The notes: generated by a model not told the origin, from the sequence alone. 6,204 nt of DNA from CBINFS01 sp966250015 (GCA_966250015.1 CBINFS010000082.1:1-6204); one strand, 5' to 3'. Positions 1 through 5,820 are shown, numbered from the stretch's first letter. Numbers and translations: made by a program.

Positions 1-34
1 AAAGAGAAGCAGAAAACCCCTTTGAAATCGAAAA

Positions 35-250
35 CGCGCGGATCCATCTCTCCCCAAGATACCCACATCCCGTACCGAATGGCGCTGACTGCTTGTTGCC
101 AATATAGAGAGGCAGTGCCCTGAGCGCCGTTCGCTAAACGCGCGGTGGATCCCCGACGCGCCACCCGGCGATTTCAGAACTGGTGCCGTTGGAATGCAAG
201 GTGGCAAACCTGTCCATTGGCTGGGCTTGTCTTATAGCTACACACCTTTA
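35..250 (+). repeat. Left arm of a 216-nt imperfect inverted repeat
   Basis: This stretch aligns without a gap to the reverse complement of 5989-6204 (position x pairs with 6239 minus x). By hand I count about 26 differences in 216 positions, or about 88% identity. Long exact blocks include the inner 26 nt ending at 250 and a run around 120-144. Ten of the 26 differences fall in 87-122, a predicted hairpin tip. The match begins at 35 only because the right arm is cut by the window end, so the true outer border is unknown; nothing is recognised in 1-34. No convincing reading frame is present. I do not recognise the family. It may be a dispersed non-coding repeat, a decayed element end, or a structured RNA. 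Confidence 0.9.
40..206 (+). ncRNA. Candidate structured RNA in the left arm, read inward
   Basis: Four stems can be drawn on the + strand: P1 40-48/144-152 (9 bp), enclosing P2 76-86/123-133 (11 bp) and P3 88-92/112-116 (5 bp), followed by P4 184-189/201-206 (6 bp). Compared with the right arm, seven differences fall in stem positions (80, 89, 113, 115, 145, 188, 189) and all keep pairing if G·U is allowed. Positions 89 and 115 change together from C:G to U:A. On the opposite strand several of these pairs would become A·C mismatches, which favours inward reading. A stem at 159-162/167-170 is not kept in the other arm. The stems were chosen by eye and no promoter was identified, so an RNA product is inference. 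Confidence 0.35.
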
Positions 251-367
251 TAAAAACGTCATCCCGGCCTCCGAGCCGGGATCCAGGTGTGGGTCCAAAT
301 ATCCAATACGCCAAGGCCTCGCACACCCCTCCTCTGGATCTCCGCCTACGCGGAGATGACGTTTTTA
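251..367 (+). mobile_element. MITE-like unit A, 117 bp with 12-bp terminal inverted repeats
   Basis: The ends TAAAAACGTCAT (251-262) and ATGACGTTTTTA (356-367) are perfect inverted repeats. The outer TA on each side could be a target duplication around a TIR starting AAAACGTCAT, as in IS630/mariner-derived MITEs; this is inference. Each end carries an 8-bp hairpin: ATCCCGGC/GCCGGGAT (261-268/275-282) on the left and ATCTCCGC/GCGGAGAT (338-345/350-357) on the right. The hairpins resemble the widespread 'GTCATCCC…GGGATCCAG' intergenic repeats of many bacteria. There is no coding capacity. A near-identical copy lies inverted at 5704-5820 and a relative at 5873-5988. It directly abuts the inner end of the left arm. 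Confidence 0.7.
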
Positions 368-384
368 AATAGCGTTTTTGGTTG

Positions 385-404
385 CAGTAAACAATCAGTA
401 AACA
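385..404 (+). promoter_or_regulatory. Tandem 9-bp direct repeat, possible operator
   Basis: CAGTAAACA occurs at 385-393 and again at 396-404, an 11-bp period (one helical turn). Such spacing is typical of direct-repeat sites bound by OmpR/PhoB-family regulators, and the next gene encodes a phosphoesterase. The sequence is not a good match to the enterobacterial Pho box, and the site lies about 150 nt upstream of the start codon, so a regulatory role is only suggested. Confidence 0.2.
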
Positions 405-420
405 CCCAGCCTTCGACTTA

Positions 421-446
421 CCTTCAGTCTAACGTCCGCGTCCATC
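421..446 (-). repeat. Short inverted match to 5636-5673
   Basis: Read on the − strand, 431-446 matches 5636-5651 at 14 of 16 bases (GATGGACGCGGACGTT against GATGGACGCAGATGTT). Positions 421-431 match 5663-5673 exactly (TAGACTGAAGG). The two blocks have the same order on both sides, but on the right they are separated by an extra 11 nt of T- and G-rich sequence. Inverted symmetry of the flanks therefore extends, in eroded form, beyond the MITE-like unit. The remainder of 368-550 holds only the weak regulatory signals listed separately. Confidence 0.45.
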
Positions 447-481
447 AGCGGGCTGTACTTTTTAGCCGAGAGCCCGATCCT

Positions 482-511
482 CTGGCAATAGGCCGAATGG
501 ATCGTTATTAT
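482..511 (+). promoter_or_regulatory. Weak sigma70-like promoter candidate
   Basis: CTGGCA (482-487; 4 of 6 against TTGACA) lies 18 bp before TATTAT (506-511; 5 of 6 against TATAAT). Transcription would begin near 518, giving a leader of about 33 nt before the phosphoesterase ATG at 551. If the host uses the Bacteroidota-type promoter instead, this match is coincidental. Confidence 0.25.
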
Positions 512-550
512 CCGGGAGGTCCGTGTCTCAAATAGCCAATTGCCAGTTCT

Positions 551-2080
551 ATGAAAACAGCGCGTTGCGAAACTTCGCGGCGGGTCGGGGTGGGGCGCCG
601 CCAGTTTATCAAGCAACTCTCCGTTCTGACCGCGGGAGGTTTACTGCTTCCCGGATTCTCCGGAAGCGCCTTTGCAAAGAAAAGGATCGAGCCGGTGAGG
701 GTTCGGGGTGTCGTCCGTGCGGATGGAAAGCCGCTGGCCGGCGCCCGCGTGACAGACGGCTTGAACGTGGTCGCAACGGAACGGAACGGGCGATTCGAGC
801 TGATCTCGGGCACGGACAGGCGATTCGTCTACCTGACGCTTCCCGCTGGCTGTAAAATCCCGACCAACGCAACAGGGACAGCGCGATTCTACGAGCGCCT
901 CCAACCGAATGCTCGCGGTGAAATGGAGGTCGTCTTCGAGCTAACAAAGATGGAGGAGGCGGACGAAAAACACGCTTTCCTCGTGCTGGCAGATCCGCAG
1001 ATGGAGGATCCGTACGAGCTCGGGCTCTTCCTCGAACAAACCGTGCCCGATATAAGGAAGACTGCGTCGACTTTAGCCGGGACGTCGCTGTTTGCCGTGT
1101 CGTGCGGCGACATCATGTCCGACCACCTGCAGTACTATCCGGACTACGAGAAGGCCGTCAAGGAAGCGGGTATTCCCTTCTTCCAGGTCTTAGGCAACCA
1201 CGACATGGACTACACGGCGCGGTCGGACGACTGGTCGACGGAGACGTTCGAGCGCCATTTCGGGCCTCCGTATTACTCATTCGATCGGGGTGCGGTCCAT
1301 TACGTCGTACTGGACGACATCCTCTGGCACGGGGACGGCTACATCGGTTACATAAACGAGCGCCAGCTTGAATGGCTTTCGAACGACTTATCGTTCGTCG
1401 AATCCGGCAGAGCGGTGGTCGTCTTCCTGCACATCCCGGTTTACTCGACTCAGACTGAGCGTGACGGCGGCTCCAAGCCCGACTGGACCATTGCGGTGAA
1501 CAATCGGGACTCACTCTACAGGCTGCTCGAGCCGTACAAGGCGCACATCTTCTCTGGCCACATGCACGAAAAAGAGCACGTATTCCGGAACGGGATTCAC
1601 GAACACGTCGCCGGTGCGGTATGCGGTGCGTGGTGGAGCGGACCGATCTGCTCAGACGGTACGCCCAACGGGTACGACGTCGTAGAGGTGAGCGGCGAGG
1701 AGCTGAAATGGCGCTACCAGGCGACCGGCCTCGAAGCTGGACATCAGCTACGGGTGCACCCGCACGGGAGCGACCCGACGGCGCCCGATGAGATCGTCGC
1801 CAACGTCTGGGACTGGGATCCCGAGTGGCAGGTGGTCTGGTACGAAGACGGCGACCGGAAGGGCGCCATGTCGCGCCGCACCGGACTCGATCCGCTTTCC
1901 GGGACGCTTCATGCCGGTCCGGATCTTCCCGCCCGGCGTAAATGGGTTGAACCGACGAGGACGAGCCACCTCTTTTACGCGCCGGTGTCGCGAAACGCCC
2001 GCGAAGTGATCGTCGAAGCGACAGACCGGTTTGGCCGGGTTTACCGGGAGGTCTTGCAGGAATCGGCCGGCATGAGGTAA
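551..2080 (+). CDS. Tat-exported calcineurin-like metallophosphoesterase (MetallophosN/Metallophos/MetallophosC type)
   Basis: A 509-residue protein, predicted to act outside the cytoplasm as a binuclear-metal phosphoesterase; the substrate is unknown. The N-terminus has a Tat signal: twin arginines R16-R17 followed by QFIK, a hydrophobic stretch about 22-36, and a likely cut after SAFA (residue 42). Residues about 46-130 look like the N-terminal beta domain (carboxypeptidase-regulatory/MetallophosN style, 'GxPLAGARV'). The catalytic core about 141-345 has D148-P-Q150, G186-D187, G215-N-H-D218, H294 and G336-H-M-H339. Motif I is DxQ rather than the commoner DxH, a variant also seen in CPPED1-like enzymes. 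About 370-505 fits the MetallophosC domain. ATG 551 is the first start after an in-frame stop at 533. The only SD-like sequence (GGGAGGT, 514-520) is too far upstream. GTG 590 (V14) would also keep the Tat motif. The permease gene follows after 6 nt. Confidence 0.9.
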   Translation: MKTARCETSRRVGVGRRQFIKQLSVLTAGGLLLPGFSGSAFAKKRIEPVRVRGVVRADGKPLAGARVTDGLNVVATERNGRFELISGTDRRFVYLTLPAGCKIPTNATGTARFYERLQPNARGEMEVVFELTKMEEADEKHAFLVLADPQMEDPYELGLFLEQTVPDIRKTASTLAGTSLFAVSCGDIMSDHLQYYPDYEKAVKEAGIPFFQVLGNHDMDYTARSDDWSTETFERHFGPPYYSFDRGAVHYVVLDDILWHGDGYIGYINERQLEWLSNDLSFVESGRAVVVFLHIPVYSTQTERDGGSKPDWTIAVNNRDSLYRLLEPYKAHIFSGHMHEKEHVFRNGIHEHVAGAVCGAWWSGPICSDGTPNGYDVVEVSGEELKWRYQATGLEAGHQLRVHPHGSDPTAPDEIVANVWDWDPEWQVVWYEDGDRKGAMSRRTGLDPLSGTLHAGPDLPARRKWVEPTRTSHLFYAPVSRNAREVIVEATDRFGRVYREVLQESAGMR

Positions 2081-2086
2081 CGGGCC

Positions 2087-2986
2087 GTGAAGGCTGGTGC
2101 AGGGTTGGACGATCGGATGAAGGGGTACGGCTTCGTGATGCTCGCGGCCCTGTGCTGGGCCACCCTGGGACCTGTCGCGCGGCTGGCTTTCGCAGAAGGG
2201 GTAACGCCGCTTGAAGTGGCTTTCTGGCGTGCGGCGCTCGGCGGGATCCTTTTTGCCCTGCACGCGGGAAGGCGGAGGTTGAGTGCACTCGACCGGAATG
2301 TGCTGCCGGCCGTCGTGGCTTTTGCGCTGTTCGGGGTGTCCCTGTTTTACGGGTCGTATCAGCTTGCCGTGGAGAGGGGAGGGGCGGCGCTGGCCAGCAT
2401 GCTGCTCTACACGGCGCCCGCATGGGTGGCGGTGATGAGTGCAGTCTGGTTGAAGGAGCAAATCACGCCAGGCAAAGTGGCGGCCATTTTGCTGGCGGTG
2501 GCCGGCGTCGCCGCGATCAGCCTGGGGAGCCGGAGCGCCGTCGGCTGGCCTGTGGAGGCCATCTTATGGGGACTCATGGCAGGCTGGTGTTATGCGCTGT
2601 ATTATCCTTTCGGTAAGCGGTATTTCGAGCAGCACAGCACGGCCGTCGTCCTCGCGCTTGCCCTGTTCATCGGGGCCTTCCCGTTGCTCCTCTTCGTTGA
2701 TTTCGCCTCGAAGACGGCCGTTGCCTGGGGTGCTATCCTCTGGATTGCGGTTGTTTCGACGTACGTGGCGAATCTCCTGTATGGAACGGGACTTCGCTAC
2801 ATCGAGGCCACCCGGGCAAGTGTTGTGGCGACGTTCGAACCCGTAATGGCTGCCTCCCTGGCTTACCTGTGGTGGGACGAGTGCCTGGGGCTCCCCGGAC
2901 TCGTCGGCGCCACCCTGATCCTTGCCGGTGTCGTGCTTTCTATGCTTGGCGGAAGGCTAAAACAGCGTTCTGGAACAGGTACGTAA
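2087..2986 (+). CDS. EamA/DMT-superfamily inner-membrane permease
   Basis: A 299-residue protein with the two-repeat, ten-helix design of the drug/metabolite transporter superfamily (RhaT/RarD/EamA type). Approximate helices: 14-34, 43-60, 72-92, 99-121, 129-147, 155-176, 185-205, 213-233, 244-264 and 268-287. Each repeat ends with the family pattern of a helix, an acidic 'E/D' loop (KEQITPGK at 123-130; WDECLGLPG at 263-271) and a Gly-rich last helix. The stretch TRASVVATFEPVMA (242-255) is typical of the second EamA domain. Members export amino acids or other metabolites, but the substrate cannot be read from sequence. GTG 2087 is preferred because GAGGT (2074-2078), overlapping the end of the phosphoesterase gene, sits at suitable SD distance and suggests translational coupling. 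ATG 2117 (residue 11) is the alternative and loses no helix. No terminator separates it from the gene before. Confidence 0.92.
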   Translation: MKAGAGLDDRMKGYGFVMLAALCWATLGPVARLAFAEGVTPLEVAFWRAALGGILFALHAGRRRLSALDRNVLPAVVAFALFGVSLFYGSYQLAVERGGAALASMLLYTAPAWVAVMSAVWLKEQITPGKVAAILLAVAGVAAISLGSRSAVGWPVEAILWGLMAGWCYALYYPFGKRYFEQHSTAVVLALALFIGAFPLLLFVDFASKTAVAWGAILWIAVVSTYVANLLYGTGLRYIEATRASVVATFEPVMAASLAYLWWDECLGLPGLVGATLILAGVVLSMLGGRLKQRSGTGT

Positions 2987-3043
2987 CAAAAAGTGTCCAT
3001 TTTTCTTAATCAAATCTTGATAAAGTGTAGCCTTTGGCCGATC

Positions 3044-3056
3044 TTGTACGATACAA
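3044..3056. promoter_or_regulatory. 13-bp palindrome, possible operator
   Basis: TTGTA-CGA-TACAA is a perfect 5-bp inverted repeat with a 3-nt centre. It lies 38 nt before ATG 3094 and overlaps a poor −35-like TTGTAC, with TACATA 18 bp downstream (3068-3073). If the small gene starts at 3094, this is where a repressor site would be expected. If it starts at TTG 3034, the palindrome is inside the gene. Confidence 0.2.
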
Positions 3057-3093
3057 CGGATCATATCTACATAAGCCGGACAGCTACAGCGAG

Positions 3094-3408
3094 ATGGACA
3101 TGTTTTTGAAGGGAGAGCGCTGGGTGCTGGATTACGCAGACCGTAAGCCGTCGATGATCTGGGGGACGCTGTTCGAAATCGGTCAGGCTATCGAGGTCAT
3201 TCCCGCACGAACGATCACGCAGGAAGAGATCGAAGAGCAGATGGGGCAAGACGGTCCATGGGGCTGGGGTGGTTTCCCGACCGACTGGATTGAATCAATC
3301 GCCGAACGGATCGAGTTGCCCGGGGGAACGGCGGTCCTTTTTGAAGCTCGGAAGGACGCTTCGCCAAACCTCGTAGAGGCGTCACACGTTAAAGTGAACG
3401 CCGCCTGA
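3094..3408 (+). CDS. Small protein of unknown function, possibly a truncated gene
   Basis: I do not recognise this protein. From ATG 3094 it has 104 residues; the same frame is open back to a TTG at 3034 (124 residues) just after a stop at 3028. Codons turn strongly GC-ending only from about 3080, and neither start has a Shine-Dalgarno sequence, so I prefer 3094; ATG 3100 is equally possible. The protein is soluble and acidic, with no signal peptide or membrane segment. It contains a helical acidic stretch (TQEEIEEQMGQ), a Trp/Gly-rich turn (GPWGWGGFPTDW) and a strand-like C-terminal part (GGTAVLFEARK). The lack of a clear start leaves open that this is the 3' remnant of a longer gene. Its codon use argues for a real or recently real gene rather than a chance ORF. 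Confidence 0.55.
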   Translation: MDMFLKGERWVLDYADRKPSMIWGTLFEIGQAIEVIPARTITQEEIEEQMGQDGPWGWGGFPTDWIESIAERIELPGGTAVLFEARKDASPNLVEASHVKVNAA

Positions 3409-3731
3409 TACCCGATGGCCTTAGGCCTGATGCGCCGCCTTTGTCGACCTAATGCGGCTTGAAAACCTGCGTGCGGCCGGGTGAGGTGCGCATCGCGGGT
3501 AAAGAACACCTGAACACTTCACGAAACGCTGTTGCAAAGCAGGCTTTAGTGCCTGATCTTAAGCAACTGGATCATTCGGGCGAGTCGACTCTCATCGATT
3601 ACCCTTACAGTGGAGAGGTACGCCGTGACGGGTGGTCTTTTGTGGCTTCGATAGCAAAACACCTTCTGGTGTGAGCTGCCGTTGCTTTCGCTTTAAATCA
3701 TAATACGCGTTCTAACCACTATTCTCAAAAC
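3409..3731. other. 323-nt gap upstream of pckG with hairpins, no clear gene
   Basis: I see no confident gene. A 71-codon frame from TTG 3459 to the stop at 3674 is open, but it lacks an SD sequence, recognisable motifs and strong codon bias. The gap holds several palindromes: GGCCTTAGGCC (3417-3427), a large hairpin (3531-3567, listed separately), GAGTCGACTC (3582-3591), and a 5-bp stem ACACC/GGTGT (3659-3663/3668-3672). The patch TAAATCATAATA (about 3694-3705) is AT-rich and could hold the pckG promoter, but no −35 at proper spacing is visible. No SD sequence precedes ATG 3732; the last bases are A/C/T-rich. Confidence 0.5.
3531..3567 (+). promoter_or_regulatory. Stem-loop in the pckG upstream region
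   Basis: GTTGC (3531-3535) pairs with GCAAC (3563-3567), AAG (3537-3539) with CTT (3558-3560), and CAGGC (3540-3544) with GCCTG (3551-3555), leaving a 6-nt loop TTTAGT. This gives 13 bp with small bulges. There is no T-run after it, so it is not an intrinsic terminator. It could be a leader structure of the pckG transcript, an RNA-stabilising element, or chance; no riboswitch class is recognised. Confidence 0.3.
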
Positions 3732-5549
3732 ATGGATAAAACAATAAGTGCCCGGCAGGATAGAATCAGGCTTAACGCTTCTATGCAAGCCTTTGTTGAC
3801 GAGGCAGCGGCATTGTGCCAGCCGGACGATATCGTTGTATGTGATGGATCTGCTCGTGAGTATCAGGAATTGAGCCAGTTGATGGTTGATACTGGCACCT
3901 ATATTCGCCTGAATGATCGCCACCGCCCCAATAGCTTCCTCTGCCGTTCGGACCCGGCAGACGTGGCCCGCGTGGAAGATCGGACGTTCATCTGCTCCGA
4001 GCGGCAGGAAGACGCCGGCCCGACGAACAACTGGGCCGATCCGTCGGAGATGAAGGAGAAGCTCAGCAAGCTGTTCAAGGGTTCTATGAGGGGTCGTACG
4101 ATGTACGTTATCCCTTACTCGATGGGCCCGATCGGCTCGCCCATCGCACGCGTTGGAGTCGAAATCACGGACTCGCCGTACGTCGTCTGCAACATGCACA
4201 TCATGGCCCGTGTGGGCACCGAAGTGCTGGCCGTACTGGGCGACAGCGACGACTTCGTACGCGGGCTGCACTCGGTCGGCGCGCCGCTCGACAACCCGAA
4301 GGTTCCGGACGTCCCCTGGCCGTGCAACGCCGAAAACAAATACATCTGTCACTTCCCCGAGACGCGCGAGATCTGGTCGTTCGGGTCGGGTTACGGCGGC
4401 AACGCCCTGCTCGGCAAGAAGTGCCACGCCCTCCGCATCGCGTCGGTCCAGGCTCGCGACGAGGGCTGGATGGCCGAGCACATGCTGATCCTCAAGCTCA
4501 CCTCGCCCGAAGGCAAGGCGCACTACATCGCCGCTGCGTTCCCTTCGGCCTGTGGCAAGACGAACCTGGCGATGATGGAGCCGACCATCGACGGGTGGAA
4601 AGTGGAGACCATCGGCGACGACATCGCGTGGATGAAGTTCGGCGAAGACGGCCGGCTCTACGCGATCAACCCCGAGGCGGGCTTCTTCGGCGTCGCGCCG
4701 GGTACGAGCTTCAAGTCGAACCCGAACGCAATGAAGACCCTTTACGGGAACTGCATCTTTACGAACGTCGCCATGACGCGTGACGGCGACGTCTGGTGGG
4801 AAGGCATGACCGACGAGAAGCCGGATCACCTCGTGGACTGGCTGCGCCGCCCATGGACGCCTGCATCAGGCCGTCCGGCCGCACACCCGAACGCTCGGTT
4901 CACGGCGCCGGCCAACCAGTGCGGCGTCATCGCGTGGGAGTGGGAAGACCCTGCCGGTGTGCCGATCTCGGCCATCCTCTTCGGCGGCCGCCGCGCGACG
5001 ACCGTGCCGCTCGTCACCGAGGCATTCGATTGGGAGCACGGCACCTTCCTCGGCTCGATCATGAGCTCAGAGAAGACGGCTGCCGCCGCCGGTAAGGTGG
5101 GTGAGCTTCGCCGCGATCCGATGGCGATGCTGCCCTTCTGTGGCTACCACATGGGCGACTATTTCGGCCACTGGCTCAAGATCGGCCGGACCAAGGGCGC
5201 CAAGCTGCCACAGATCTACTACGTCAACTGGTTCCGCAAGGACAGCGAGGGCAACTGGCTGTGGCCAGGCTTCGGCGACAACAGCCGCGTTCTGAAGTGG
5301 ATCCACCAGCGTCTTGAAGGTGAAGTCGGTGCGGTAGAGACCCCGATCGGTCTCATGCCTGACCAGAAAGACCTCGATACGACGGGCCTCGACGTCTCCG
5401 AGGAACAGATCAAGCTCCTGCTGCACGTGGACCGCGAGGGATGGCTCGATGAGATCCCGTCGATTCGCGAGCACTACGCGCAGTTTGGCGACCGCCTCCC
5501 GGCCGAGCTGGCTCGCCAGGTGGACGACCTCGAAAAAAGGCTGAAGTAA
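3732..5549 (+). CDS. pckG: Phosphoenolpyruvate carboxykinase (GTP)
   Basis: A 605-residue cytosolic enzyme of usual family length. It converts oxaloacetate plus GTP to phosphoenolpyruvate, CO2 and GDP, the entry step of gluconeogenesis. The GTP-type P-loop signature FPSACGKTN is at 270-278, with C274 the family's reactive cysteine and K276-T277 binding phosphate and metal. Other family residues seen: R80 (substrate loop), Y221-GGN, K229-K230, H250 (metal), the kinase-2 GDDIAWM at 295-301 (D297 metal), R389 in ARFTAPANQC, and R420. The guanine-binding aromatics are F501, W509 and F514; W509 stands where mammalian enzymes have Phe. Start ATG 3732 gives a normal N-terminus but has no SD sequence. 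Codons before about 3935 are AT-richer and include ATA, AGA and AGG, after which codon use becomes strongly G/C-ending. The gene appears monocistronic, ending at its own terminator. Confidence 0.97.
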   Translation: MDKTISARQDRIRLNASMQAFVDEAAALCQPDDIVVCDGSAREYQELSQLMVDTGTYIRLNDRHRPNSFLCRSDPADVARVEDRTFICSERQEDAGPTNNWADPSEMKEKLSKLFKGSMRGRTMYVIPYSMGPIGSPIARVGVEITDSPYVVCNMHIMARVGTEVLAVLGDSDDFVRGLHSVGAPLDNPKVPDVPWPCNAENKYICHFPETREIWSFGSGYGGNALLGKKCHALRIASVQARDEGWMAEHMLILKLTSPEGKAHYIAAAFPSACGKTNLAMMEPTIDGWKVETIGDDIAWMKFGEDGRLYAINPEAGFFGVAPGTSFKSNPNAMKTLYGNCIFTNVAMTRDGDVWWEGMTDEKPDHLVDWLRRPWTPASGRPAAHPNARFTAPANQCGVIAWEWEDPAGVPISAILFGGRRATTVPLVTEAFDWEHGTFLGSIMSSEKTAAAAGKVGELRRDPMAMLPFCGYHMGDYFGHWLKIGRTKGAKLPQIYYVNWFRKDSEGNWLWPGFGDNSRVLKWIHQRLEGEVGAVETPIGLMPDQKDLDTTGLDVSEEQIKLLLHVDREGWLDEIPSIREHYAQFGDRLPAELARQVDDLEKRLK

Positions 5550-5574
5550 AACGCGACCATTTATTCGGCATCTC

Positions 5575-5611
5575 ATAAAGGGCAGGCCTCACCGCCTGCC
5601 CTTTATGTTTT
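5575..5611 (+). terminator. Rho-independent terminator of pckG
   Basis: ATAAAGGGCAGGC (5575-5587) pairs perfectly with GCCTGCCCTTTAT (5594-5606) around a 6-nt loop, a 13-bp stem rich in G:C at its top, followed by GTTTT. It begins 26 nt after the pckG stop. There is no T-run on the opposite side, so it is expected to work rightward only. Confidence 0.9.
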
Positions 5612-5635
5612 GTTGAAAATGGGATTTCGTCCGCA

Positions 5636-5673
5636 GATGGACGCAGATGTTTTTTGGGGGGCTAGACTGAAGG
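5636..5673 (+). repeat. Right-flank counterpart of 421-446
   Basis: GATGGACGCAGATGTT (5636-5651) and TAGACTGAAGG (5663-5673) match the left flank in inverted orientation, the second block exactly. The region also contains the phrases 'CCGCAGATGGACGCAGATG' and 'CCACCGAAGACAC', which resemble dispersed non-coding phrases found in many bacterial genomes. The 77-codon ORF opening here is therefore probably not a gene. Confidence 0.45.
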
Positions 5674-5703
5674 CGGGACGTTTAGTGCCACCGAAGACAC
5701 AAA

Positions 5704-5820
5704 CAAATACGTTATCTCCGCGTAGGCGGAGATCAAGAGGAGGGGTGTGCGAGGCCTGGGCGTATTGGATATTTGGACCCACACCTGGATCCCGGCTCGA
5801 GGGCCGGGATGACGTTTTTA
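5704..5820 (-). mobile_element. MITE-like unit A', inverted copy of 251-367
   Basis: Its reverse complement matches unit A along the full 117 bp with few differences, including the roughly 55-bp centre between the two hairpins. The end at 5809-5820 keeps the perfect ATGACGTTTTTA. The end at 5704-5715 is eroded (CAAATACGTTAT, three differences from the 12-bp TIR). Both hairpins are kept: ATCTCCGC/GCGGAGAT on the left and the CCCGGC/GCCGGG type on the right. It is non-coding and would depend on a transposase elsewhere, if it ever moved on its own. Confidence 0.7.

Noticed and set aside
159..170. CGCC/GGCG hairpin in the left arm as a further conserved stem
   Set aside because: The paired bases are not kept in the right arm, so it was left out of the proposed structure.
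35..250. Integron attC site, CRISPR, tRNA or rRNA fragment in the arms
   Set aside because: No attC core sites, no regularly spaced direct repeats, and no cloverleaf or T-loop signature were seen.
287..535. 82-codon ORF across the left MITE-like unit and the upstream region
   Set aside because: It runs through repeat DNA and the promoter region, and its peptide resembles translated intergenic repeats ('LLWISAYAEMTF').
1158..2423. Long − strand ORF (421 codons) opposite the phosphoesterase and permease genes
   Set aside because: It crosses the boundary of two well-supported + strand genes, is very rich in Arg, Pro and Ser as expected of an antisense frame in GC-rich DNA, and has no recognisable domain.
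2988..3004. Possible terminator after the permease gene
   Set aside because: The only pairing is a weak A:T stem (AAAAA/TTTTT) without G:C pairs.
3459..3674. 71-codon + strand ORF in the gap before pckG
   Set aside because: TTG start without an SD sequence, mixed codon use, no motif, and it overlaps strong hairpins. It could be real but the sequence does not support it.
3693..4829. Long − strand ORF (378 codons) opposite the first half of pckG
   Set aside because: It is a shadow of the strong G/C-ending codon use of pckG; its Arg/His/Val-rich composition shows no family features.
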